Source: an uncultured Clostridia bacterium (GTDB lineage: Bacteria; Bacillota; Clostridia; Christensenellales; Borkfalkiaceae). Taken from it: DNA of 5,439 nt. Shown piece after piece: positions 1 through 5,439 of the stretch. The translations under genes and the position numbers were made by a program. The notes under the pieces are model-generated. The model did not search any database. It saw only the letters and a program-made list of their open reading frames with translations, and was not told where the DNA came from. Each line of letters opens with the position of its first letter. Position 1 is the first letter of the stretch. The stretch spans positions 1 through 5,439 of the forward strand of contig CAMPBJ010000072.1 of NCBI GenBank assembly GCA_946637575.1. Reading direction: 5' to 3'.

Positions 1-34
1 CGGTCTTTTTGAACTTTACCGCTTTGATCTCCAT
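1..34 (-). CDS. 5'-terminal fragment of an unidentified gene, fourth in the operon
   Basis: An ATG at 34-32 on the minus strand opens a frame reading MEIKAVKFKKT before the window ends. A good Shine-Dalgarno site, AAAGGA at 46-41, sits 6 nt upstream of the ATG. The gap from the thioesterase stop is 42 nt with no convincing terminator, so this gene is probably co-transcribed with the three lipid-related genes before it. Eleven basic residues are too few to assign a family. The call rests on the start codon, the ribosome binding site and the spacing, so the existence of a gene is likely but its product is unknown. Confidence 0.55.
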   Translation of the reverse strand, partial: MEIKAVKFKKT

Positions 35-76
35 TTTTTATCCTTTATAGTTTCAATGCGCCTTTTTTTCGGCGTT

Positions 77-790
77 TTATTTATAAAACCTTACTATCGC
101 GTGAAGAACGGATTTATCTTCCGACTTTACCGTTACGTTATAGTAGTTTTCTTCTTCGGTAAATAAAAGGCTCACTTCGTCGCCGCACTTTATCCCTATC
201 TTGTACATTATGTCGAACTCTTTGCAGTCAAAAGCGTCGAACACGCCTTGCGGCAGAGCGATATTTGCAAGATCTAAATAAAAGGCGTTGTTTACGTGGT
301 TATTGCCGTCGATAAAGTTGCGCTCGATTTTAAGCGTTCTCTCAAAATCAACTCTCTCGCACTCTTTTAACTTCGGGATCCAGACAAAATCGAAGTTCGT
401 CTTCTCTTCCTTTCCGTAGGCGTCGACTAACTCCGATGTGGCGCGTTCCATTTTCCCCGTCGATTTATTTACCCTTACCCAGTTAGATACGGCGCATAAT
501 AAAAGGTTGCCCTTTTCGTCTCTTGCCTCGAACTCTCTCGACGCGATAAAGCCGTTCACGCCCCTGCTCCACGTCGATAAGTAATACTCGCTTTCCATCT
601 CGGGACGGCGGAAGATCCTGACCTTATACGCCGTTAAAAACCACGCGTGCGTGTTCCCGACGACCACGTCTCCCACGCTGTTTGCGTGCGTCGTTACGAC
701 GTTCTGAAACGCCCTTAATAGCGCGACGTTCGTCAGTTTGTAGTTTTTGTCAACGTCGCTAAAATAAACGCGGTATTTTTCCGTAACCAT
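77..790 (-). CDS. acyl-ACP thioesterase (FatA/FatB-like, double hotdog fold)
   Basis: The 237-residue product resembles acyl-acyl-carrier-protein thioesterases, cytoplasmic enzymes that hydrolyse acyl-ACP to release free fatty acid and so end chain elongation. The first hotdog half (about 1-125) has the family pattern: a VDKNYKLTNVALLRAFQ start, a WFLTAYKVRIFRRPE strand, TWSRG near 74 and SNWVRVN near 102-108. The second half carries DGNNHVNN at 161-168, which matches the D-x-N-x-H-V-N-N active-site motif of plant FatB; D161, N163 and H165 are the expected catalytic residues. The Glu usually found in the following strand appears to be replaced (region 193-203 reads DIMYKIGIKCG). Length is normal for bacterial members. 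The ATG start is preceded by AAAGGAG (803-797) at 6 nt, and that site overlaps the stop region of the acyltransferase, implying coupled translation. Family assignment is firm; chain-length preference cannot be read. Confidence 0.9.
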   Translation of the reverse strand: MVTEKYRVYFSDVDKNYKLTNVALLRAFQNVVTTHANSVGDVVVGNTHAWFLTAYKVRIFRRPEMESEYYLSTWSRGVNGFIASREFEARDEKGNLLLCAVSNWVRVNKSTGKMERATSELVDAYGKEEKTNFDFVWIPKLKECERVDFERTLKIERNFIDGNNHVNNAFYLDLANIALPQGVFDAFDCKEFDIMYKIGIKCGDEVSLLFTEEENYYNVTVKSEDKSVLHAIVRFYK

Positions 791-803
791 TGTCCGCTCC
801 TTT

Positions 804-1610
804 TCAGTCCTTTTTTCCCTTGTATACGTACTCTATCACGGCGTAGTCGCTGTGTTTTTCGGACATTTCTTTCATAAAGGCGTAAACCTTATTCCGAAGT
901 TCCCTTTGCGCGATCTTTAACGGTTTATCTAAATCGGGATAAATAGGATCGCTGACGTACACGGTGATATCCGCTTTTTTGAGTTTTCTAAACAGCCCCG
1001 TGGGTTTTGAGTACGCGGTGAAAAACGCAACGACCGGCGCGTTTAGTTTTACGGGATAATAAAACGAACTGTCCTTAAACGGACGAACGCCCGTATAGTA
1101 TTTCCATATATGCGCCTCGGGGAATATCGCGATATTGTCTCCCTTTTTATAGTAATACTCCACGGCGGCAAGCATATTCTTCGTAGTTATGTAATCGTTT
1201 GCGACGGGCAACGCGCCCAGCATCTGCACGAAAGTCCTTATCCCCTTTATCGACACCGCGTCCGGATTTGCAAGCACTTTTACGCCCCTTAAACCAGATA
1301 AGACGGGCGATGTGTACGCGTCGATTATCGCCGTGTGGTTGCCGTATAGAAAACACGCCTTTTTTAACTTTCTGACTGCCCTGCCGTTTTTAAACCTTAC
1401 GCCGAGAAGCACCGCCTCGTAAAACGAGATTATCGGCAACACCAAAAGATACAAAAGCCGTGCGAAAAACCGCCACACGATGTTTTTGCGAATATATTTA
1501 TAATTCTTGTCTATGGGCTTCGAGTGTATATTCGTTCCCGCAAAATCGTCGTTTAATATATCCGAATAATAAATAACTTTCTTTTCTTTAACCTTTTTTC
1601 TTTTGCACAC
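804..1610 (-). CDS. PlsC-like lysophospholipid/glycerolipid acyltransferase
   Basis: The 268-residue protein looks like a membrane-associated PlsC-superfamily acyltransferase, which moves an acyl chain onto a lysophospholipid or related acceptor. Motif I is NHTAIID at 91-97, giving the catalytic H-x4-D pair H92 and D97. Motif II resembles LGALPV at 131-136. Motif III reads FPEAHIW at 163-169, with Ala where the usual FPEG has Gly, followed by RPF at 176-178. A hydrophobic helix near 47-70 follows a basic N-terminus and probably anchors the enzyme at the inner membrane face. The GTG start is the first start codon after an in-frame TAA at 1628-1626 and has AAAGAGG (1626-1620) 9 nt upstream. The gene overlaps the glycosyltransferase end by 23 bp and is followed 13 nt later by the thioesterase. 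Superfamily membership is secure; 1-acylglycerol-3-phosphate as substrate is only one possibility, and acylation of a glycolipid fits the context equally well. Confidence 0.86.
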   Translation of the reverse strand: MCKRKKVKEKKVIYYSDILNDDFAGTNIHSKPIDKNYKYIRKNIVWRFFARLLYLLVLPIISFYEAVLLGVRFKNGRAVRKLKKACFLYGNHTAIIDAYTSPVLSGLRGVKVLANPDAVSIKGIRTFVQMLGALPVANDYITTKNMLAAVEYYYKKGDNIAIFPEAHIWKYYTGVRPFKDSSFYYPVKLNAPVVAFFTAYSKPTGLFRKLKKADITVYVSDPIYPDLDKPLKIAQRELRNKVYAFMKEMSEKHSDYAVIEYVYKGKKD

Positions 1611-2739
1611 GGGAACAGACCTCTTTTATCATCTCTTCCATTTTTTCCATGCACGCTTCCTGATCGTAAACGTGCGCGCTCTTTAAGTACTTTTCTCCGT
1701 ACTCGTCTATCAGTTCTTTATTCGACATAAAGTAGTCGATCACCCTCGCAAGATCTTTCGGATCTCGGTTTTTAAACACGCATTTGTCGTCTACGGCAAA
1801 CTCTTTTGTCGCGGAAAGTTTCGAGTCGCTTACGATAACGAGTTTCCCGCACGCGATCGCCTCCAAACACGCGATCCCTTCCAACTCCATTTCCGCGGGG
1901 TGAACGTACATATCCGAATAATTTATTACGTCAACTATCTCGTCTCTGTCGAAAAACTTGAATTCCGTAAATACCCCGAGTTTTTCGGCAAGTTTTCGGT
2001 AGTATTTCTCCTTTACTCCCTGCCCGGCAAGAATAACCGCTATTTTATCCTTATACTTTGACTTTGCAACCGCTTTAATAAGAGTATCCTGCGATTTTTC
2101 ACGCGCGTATCTCCCCGTGGTGGTTATAATAAACCTGTCCTTTAACTCGGTCGGCTTTTCAACGGCTCTTTTATATACGCGCTTGTTTACGCCGTTCGAT
2201 ATCACGTAACCGCACGTCGTTTTCCCTATATTCTGCTCGAAAGTGCGCTTAATAAACTCCGTCGGATAGTGTATCGCGTCCACGTGTTTATATAGTTTAT
2301 GGTAAATAACCTTATATACCAGTCGGTTTATGAGTTTTGACTTGTTTACTTTAATGTACGACGTGATATTCTCCGCCTGACAATGAAACCCCGCGGTTAC
2401 GGGAAGTCCCCTTTCTTTTGCGTACTTTGCCGCCGCAACGCCCAAAGCAAAGGGCAACATAACGTGCACAGCGTCCACTCCGTCTAACGCAGATTCTATC
2501 ACGTCCCTTACGGGTTTTGCAAGCGAAACGCCGACTTTTGCGACATACCTATCTATCAGCTTGCCAAAGTGTAAATTATCGACGACGTAATACCCTTTCT
2601 CGCCTCTTCTGTTATCATCCGCACACAGCACGCGTACGTCATGCCCGCGACTTTTTAAAAACCTTATAAGATTCATTGCGGCGACCGTCGTACCGTTGTT
2701 CTCTTCGCCCAAAACGTCGCATACAATTAAAACTTTCAT
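1588..2739 (-). CDS. glycosyltransferase family 4 (GT-B fold), possible glycolipid synthase
   Basis: With the start chosen here the product is 383 residues, a usual size for a retaining GT4 enzyme that moves a sugar from a nucleotide donor to an acceptor. The N-terminal Rossmann domain opens with MKVLIVCDVLGEENNGTTVA, including the small-residue loop typical of acceptor-side domains, and FHCQAENI lies near 118-125. The C-terminal donor domain shows SNGV (181-184), TTGRYAREKSQDTLIKA (207-223), LAGQG (237-241) and the family E-x7-E motif at E285 and E293, in ELEGIACLEAIACG. No signal peptide or membrane helix is seen, so it is probably cytosolic or peripheral at the membrane. The frame also allows a TTG start at 2820, rejected because a promoter lies inside that extension and GAGGTGA precedes the ATG at 2739 by 4 nt. 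It leads the operon with acyltransferase and thioesterase genes, so a diacylglycerol or other lipid acceptor is plausible but not shown. Confidence 0.9.
   Translation of the reverse strand: MKVLIVCDVLGEENNGTTVAAMNLIRFLKSRGHDVRVLCADDNRRGEKGYYVVDNLHFGKLIDRYVAKVGVSLAKPVRDVIESALDGVDAVHVMLPFALGVAAAKYAKERGLPVTAGFHCQAENITSYIKVNKSKLINRLVYKVIYHKLYKHVDAIHYPTEFIKRTFEQNIGKTTCGYVISNGVNKRVYKRAVEKPTELKDRFIITTTGRYAREKSQDTLIKAVAKSKYKDKIAVILAGQGVKEKYYRKLAEKLGVFTEFKFFDRDEIVDVINYSDMYVHPAEMELEGIACLEAIACGKLVIVSDSKLSATKEFAVDDKCVFKNRDPKDLARVIDYFMSNKELIDEYGEKYLKSAHVYDQEACMEKMEEMIKEVCSRVQKKKG
1620..1626 (-). promoter_or_regulatory. ribosome binding site for the acyltransferase GTG start
   Basis: AAAGAGG lies 9 nt before the GTG at 1610, inside the last codons of the glycosyltransferase. 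It decides the start because an in-frame TAA at 1628-1626 blocks any earlier start and no other start codon lies between. Its position inside the upstream gene suggests translational coupling. Confidence 0.7.
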
Positions 2740-2743
2740 CTGT

Positions 2744-2750
2744 TCACCTC
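2744..2750 (-). promoter_or_regulatory. ribosome binding site fixing the glycosyltransferase start
   Basis: GAGGTGA, read on the minus strand, lies 4 nt before the ATG at 2739. It strongly supports that start over the TTG at 2820, which would lie upstream of the mapped promoter elements. The leader from the predicted transcription start is only about 20 nt. Confidence 0.8.
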
Positions 2751-2766
2751 GATTTTTTTCCTTTGT

Positions 2767-2795
2767 ATGATAACATATTACGCTGTTTATGTCAA
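2767..2795 (-). promoter_or_regulatory. sigma-A-type promoter of the glycosyltransferase operon
   Basis: On the minus strand TTGACA (2795-2790) is followed after exactly 17 nt by TATCAT (2772-2767). The -35 box matches consensus perfectly and the -10 box at five of six bases. A TG one base before the -10 box makes it an extended -10. Transcription should begin near 2760, about 20 nt before the glycosyltransferase ATG. The elements and spacing are read directly; use in the cell is inferred. Confidence 0.8.
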
Positions 2796-2842
2796 ACCGC
2801 TTTTTTAACGTAAAAACCAAAGCACTTTATTTCGGTTTTGCA

Positions 2843-2871
2843 TTGACAGACGGCAGGTTAAAAACTATAAT
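2843..2871 (+). promoter_or_regulatory. perfect-consensus sigma-A promoter of the isomerase-like gene
   Basis: TTGACA at 2843-2848 and TATAAT at 2866-2871 are separated by 17 nt, so both boxes and the spacer are textbook consensus. Transcription should start around 2877-2879, leaving a leader of only about 16-18 nt that is nearly filled by the ribosome binding site AAAGGGG at 2881-2887. This leaves no room for a riboswitch or attenuator; any control would act at the DNA level. Confidence 0.88.
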
Positions 2872-2894
2872 ATACCGTGTAAAGGGGATAAATT

Positions 2895-3725
2895 ATGTAT
2901 AAACTTCCTTTGGGGCTTTCAATTAAAACCGTGATCCCGATGGGATTTAAGGACGAAAAGTACCGTTACGGGCTTGTTAAGAACTTAGATGACAATCTGT
3001 CGGCGTTAAAAGATCTTGGGTTTTCGAGTGTGGACGTGGACTGTTGCTACCTCTTCGTGCCGGAAGACCTTTCTATTTACGACGAAGGGTACGAGCGGAT
3101 TTTAAAAAGCGGACTTAAACTCAACGCGGTGCACATGCCGATAACTAACGAGTGGGCGGATCTTTCCTGTCAGTACGAAGAGGACAGAAAAGAGATCGTT
3201 AAACTCTTTACCAAACTTATAAAGAAGTTGGACGGGTTCTCCCCTTCAGCCTACGTCTTCCACCCCGGCGGTTTCGGTGTGAACGAAGATAATCAGGATG
3301 AGTACACCGAAAGACTTATTAAGTCCGTAAGCGCACTCACCGAAGAGACGGACAAGAAAATCTGCGTTGAAAACATGGCGGGCAAATTTTTTTTGGATAC
3401 TTCCGAAAAGATGATAAGATTTTTAGAAAGGTGCAAAAAGGCGTTTACCTGCGTGGACGTGAACCACTTCTACTTTGAAAAACCCGAAGACGCGATACTA
3501 AAATACGGCGACCGGATAGGCACGGTACACATTTCGGACTACGATTTTATAAAGGAACGCCATATGCTACCCAAAGAGGGAAAGAACGACTGGAATAAAA
3601 TCATCGGCGCGCTCGAGAAAGTGAACTACCGAGGCGCTTTTAACTACGAAGTGAACGATAAATATTCCTATAAAACAATAAAAGATAATTACGAAGAACT
3701 GTTTTTGGATTACAATAAGCAGTAA
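2895..3725 (+). CDS. sugar-phosphate isomerase/epimerase-like TIM-barrel protein (xylose isomerase-like)
   Basis: The 276-residue protein fits the xylose isomerase-like / AP endonuclease family 2 TIM-barrel superfamily, cytosolic metal-dependent enzymes that mostly isomerise or epimerise sugars, keto acids or cyclitols. Strand-end residues that would form the metal and substrate site are visible: H80 (NAVHMP), H123 (VFHPGG), E159 (CVENM), D188 and H191 (CVDVNHFYF), H212 (TVHISDYD) and E252 (FNYEV). This E/D-H/H/E pattern is typical of the superfamily and appears intact. Length is usual (about 250-300). The ATG has AAAGGGG 7 nt upstream and its own consensus promoter, so it is a single-gene transcription unit that ends at the hairpin just downstream. 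It is divergent from the glycosyltransferase operon, which may hint at a shared sugar theme, but the substrate cannot be deduced. Endonuclease IV is less likely because that family's fuller set of metal ligands and DNA-binding loops is not evident. Confidence 0.85.
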   Translation: MYKLPLGLSIKTVIPMGFKDEKYRYGLVKNLDDNLSALKDLGFSSVDVDCCYLFVPEDLSIYDEGYERILKSGLKLNAVHMPITNEWADLSCQYEEDRKEIVKLFTKLIKKLDGFSPSAYVFHPGGFGVNEDNQDEYTERLIKSVSALTEETDKKICVENMAGKFFLDTSEKMIRFLERCKKAFTCVDVNHFYFEKPEDAILKYGDRIGTVHISDYDFIKERHMLPKEGKNDWNKIIGALEKVNYRGAFNYEVNDKYSYKTIKDNYEELFLDYNKQ

Positions 3726-3742
3726 GAAACGGAAAAAACGTT

Positions 3743-3781
3743 AAAAGCAGCCGTCGGGCGAACCCGACGGCTGCTTTTTTT
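3743..3781. terminator. intrinsic terminator, probably bidirectional, between converging genes
   Basis: A perfect inverted repeat pairs 3743-3758 with 3763-3778 (16 bp including the A/T ends, 13 bp from 3746) around a CGAA loop. On the plus strand it ends in an unbroken run of seven T (3775-3781), 17 nt after the isomerase stop. On the minus strand the hairpin is followed by TTTT, then AACG and a second run of T, so it can also stop the transcript of the repeat protein, which ends at 3806. Rightward termination is nearly certain; leftward is likely. Confidence 0.93.
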
Positions 3782-3805
3782 CTTTAACTTTAAAACTTCC
3801 GAAGA

Positions 3806-5439
3806 TCAGTCGGCAAGTTCTAAAACGATCTCCGCGACGTAAAGTTTATAACTTGTGGTTCTCGGAACACCGGCGTCGTTCCAGCCTTGGTTAGTAAGTT
3901 CTACCGTGCTGAAAACGGTAACGCCCTTGCTTTCCGCAAGCGCCTTTAAGTCAACGTTTTGCTGCCCGCCGTAACGGGAATCGGCGTTCGTACTGTCGAG
4001 GAATATCGCCGCTCCGCCGGCGTTACTCTGCGTAACAAACGACTGATAAATTATTCTTATCGTCTTGTATTCGCTTACCTTTATTCCGCCTAAATCGATT
4101 ATTACGCCCGCAACGTGAGGTGCGACTATGTCGTCGCCTTCGTAATTGTACGTTAATACGTCGATTTTACCGTCTAAGCCGGAGGAAGTAAAATCAACCT
4201 TAGAGGTTGTGATCTCTCCGTCGTGTAAGGGCGTAACGATGCCTGCGAGATTGCCGTTTGCCATATTATACGTTACGGTCTCTCTCGTAAACTCTACCTT
4301 TTTAAGCCCCGAAATAAACATATCTTTACTGCCGCCGCCTATAAACTTGAGCAGAACTTTCTTTACGGTAGTAACCGACGGGAACTTGGTAACGATATTT
4401 AAGGGAGCGTAGATATAATCCGCGGGGTTTGAACCGCTGACAAGCGTCGGGTAAGTGCTGGTTGCGTCTTCGCCGTTTACGACGGCGATCAGCGTGTTCG
4501 TCGTTGCCGATTTTTCATAGTAGTGTAAGGTATAAGACGCTACGTCCGAAATATCGACGTTATCTACGGGGATATGAAGTTCCTTGCCGTTGCCGATAGT
4601 TCCCGTGATCTTAACGCCGAAAGCACCGTTCATATATTCGAGGCTGAATACGAGATTATCGCAACTGTACTGCCCGAAATAAATGTCCGACACGTTAAAG
4701 CCCAAAACTTCCTCGTCGAAATCCAAAACCGCTACGAGGGATAACGTTCCGTCGCCTTTTATCGTTCCGCTTGCGGTCGTGCAATCTTCTGCGATCTTCG
4801 CGCCGAGTCCTTTAATTGCGTCCGCAAGATCGACTGTCGCGTCCGTGGTGCCCTGCGCCTTAAAGTTCTCGTCTAATCCGAAAAGATCGGCGTATTCTTC
4901 CGTCTTGTCGACGTACGTTACGTTCTTAACGTCGGCATAGTAGTATCCGCTGTTATAAATCCAGTTGTACTTCGGCGCTTGTATCTGTACCGAATATTTA
5001 GTGTCCGTGTTCGCCGTCTTGGTTTCGGTGTAAGTCGCCTCAGCCGATACGGTTTCTTCTATTTCTTTATCCCAACCGTAAGTGTAGCCCGCAAGACTTT
5101 CGGTGTGGTCGGGAACTTCTACCGCGTCGCCGTAGTGATAGTTTTCGCTCGAAATCTCGGTTTCACCGTCGAAAGCGATGAATTTTACGGTATATTCGAT
5201 ATAATTTTCAGTGAAAGTCGCCGTTTCTTCGTAGTTGCCTTCTACAAATTTGGGATTATGCCAACCGTTAAAGGTGTAGGTGTAAGTTTCGGTGGAATCC
5301 TTCTTGGGATCGGTTTCGGGAAGAACTATCTTATCGCCGTAGTGGTAGTCCGCTTTGGTAGAAATGATACTGCCGTCTTCCGCCTTAAAGGTTACGGTGT
5401 AGTTTTTGTATACGGGAGTAAAGGTTGCGGTCTCTTCGT
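3806..5439 (-). CDS. C-terminal part of a large extracellular-type protein with InlB-like repeats (5' end outside window)
   Basis: The frame is open from the window edge (first full codon ends at 5437) to the TGA at 3806, giving 543 residues of a longer protein. A TTG at 4726 could be mistaken for a start, but it is an internal Leu codon: the frame continues upstream with coherent repeats. Residues 1-137 (of the visible part) are two tandem repeats with YHYGD, YTV-F and GWDKEI signatures, typical of divergent InlB-type repeats in secreted Clostridia proteins. Residues about 138-543 are beta-rich, low in Cys and rich in Thr, Val, Gly and Asp. They may contain related beta-sandwich modules: IDVLTYNYEG followed by VSEYKTIRIIYQ echoes VDISDVASYTLHYY earlier. 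The C-terminus (YVAEIVLELAD) has no LPxTG motif, hydrophobic tail or SLH domain. A surface adhesin or glycan-binding role is inferred; no enzyme motif was recognised. Signal peptide, catalytic domains and promoter, if any, lie outside. Confidence 0.85.
   Translation of the reverse strand, partial: EETATFTPVYKNYTVTFKAEDGSIISTKADYHYGDKIVLPETDPKKDSTETYTYTFNGWHNPKFVEGNYEETATFTENYIEYTVKFIAFDGETEISSENYHYGDAVEVPDHTESLAGYTYGWDKEIEETVSAEATYTETKTANTDTKYSVQIQAPKYNWIYNSGYYYADVKNVTYVDKTEEYADLFGLDENFKAQGTTDATVDLADAIKGLGAKIAEDCTTASGTIKGDGTLSLVAVLDFDEEVLGFNVSDIYFGQYSCDNLVFSLEYMNGAFGVKITGTIGNGKELHIPVDNVDISDVASYTLHYYEKSATTNTLIAVVNGEDATSTYPTLVSGSNPADYIYAPLNIVTKFPSVTTVKKVLLKFIGGGSKDMFISGLKKVEFTRETVTYNMANGNLAGIVTPLHDGEITTSKVDFTSSGLDGKIDVLTYNYEGDDIVAPHVAGVIIDLGGIKVSEYKTIRIIYQSFVTQSNAGGAAIFLDSTNADSRYGGQQNVDLKALAESKGVTVFSTVELTNQGWNDAGVPRTTSYKLYVAEIVLELAD
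5027..5230 (-). repeat. InlB-like repeat unit 2 (68 residues), within the large surface-type protein
   Basis: This unit begins with EETATFTENY, continues YTVKFIAFDG, then YHYGD and P, and ends GWDKEIEETVSAEATYT. That is the common 'YTV-F...YHYGD...YTY-GWD...ATYT' pattern of divergent InlB-type repeats. Compared with unit 1 it is shortened between GYTYGW and the end. It is the last repeat before the non-repeat C-terminal region. Confidence 0.8.
5231..5437 (-). repeat. InlB-like repeat unit 1 (69 residues), possibly preceded by more copies
   Basis: This unit shares EETATFT, Y--YTV-F-A-DG and YHYGD with unit 2 at an exact 207-bp offset; TCGCCGTAGTG, for example, recurs at 5334 and 5127 on the plus strand. 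Its second half reads TETYTYTFNGW and then a divergent HNPKFVEGNY instead of GWDKE. It starts at the window edge, so earlier copies are likely. Confidence 0.8.

Noticed and set aside
58..75. Short hairpin CGCC / GGCG with a T-rich loop between the thioesterase and the next gene
   Set aside because: The stem is only 4 bp (5 with a wobble pair), and on the minus strand it is not followed by a T run, so it is not a credible terminator for the operon.
1110..1356. Two small open frames (60 residues on plus, 69 residues on minus) inside the acyltransferase gene
   Set aside because: They lie wholly within a well-supported coding gene in other frames, their products match no known family, and they lack convincing ribosome binding sites.
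2819..2828. AAAG-CA-CTTT palindrome between the divergent promoters
   Set aside because: It is only 4-bp arms in A/T-rich DNA, has a different centre from the other dyad, and could easily be chance.
4146..4940. Two plus-strand open frames (88 and 85 residues) opposite the surface-type protein gene
   Set aside because: They are antisense shadows of a long, coherent minus-strand frame; Ser/Pro/Val-rich low-information products with no promoter or recognisable family.
5027..5437. Tandem 207-bp repeat as a possible mobile or CRISPR-like array
   Set aside because: The periodicity is in frame and protein-level (69 residues with diverged DNA), with no spacers or terminal inverted repeats; it is a protein domain repeat.

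Overview
The window looks like part of an uncultured Bacillota (Clostridia-type) chromosome. The reasons are moderate A+T content, purine-rich Shine-Dalgarno sites, near-consensus sigma-A promoters, a clostridial-style acyl-ACP thioesterase and a secreted-type protein with 'GWD' InlB-like repeats. This placement is an inference from style and gene content; there is no rRNA or marker gene to confirm it.

Left half (about 1-2795, minus strand): a compact operon read right to left. Its order is a GT4 glycosyltransferase (start corrected to 2739), a PlsC-like lysophospholipid/glycerolipid acyltransferase (GTG start at 1610, overlapping the previous gene by 23 bp), an acyl-ACP thioesterase (start 790, 13 nt after the acyltransferase stop), and the first 11 codons of a further gene that leaves the window at position 1. 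A promoter (TTGACA, 17 nt, TATCAT with an extended -10 TG) lies just upstream of the glycosyltransferase. Together a sugar transferase, an acyltransferase and an acyl-ACP thioesterase suggest synthesis or remodelling of a membrane glycolipid or acylated glycan.

Middle (2740-3785): a divergent intergenic region carries back-to-back promoters, followed by a plus-strand sugar-phosphate isomerase/epimerase-like TIM-barrel protein of 276 residues. Its promoter is a perfect consensus TTGACA-17-TATAAT. The gene ends at a strong hairpin terminator (3743-3781) that probably serves both converging genes.

Right half (3806-5439, minus strand): the C-terminal 543 residues of a large protein whose reading frame is open to the window edge. 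It has two tandem approximately 69-residue InlB-like repeats, then about 400 residues of beta-rich sequence, and ends without a visible cell-wall anchor or membrane segment. It is probably an extracellular adhesin or carbohydrate-binding protein. No RNA gene, CRISPR array or insertion sequence was seen.
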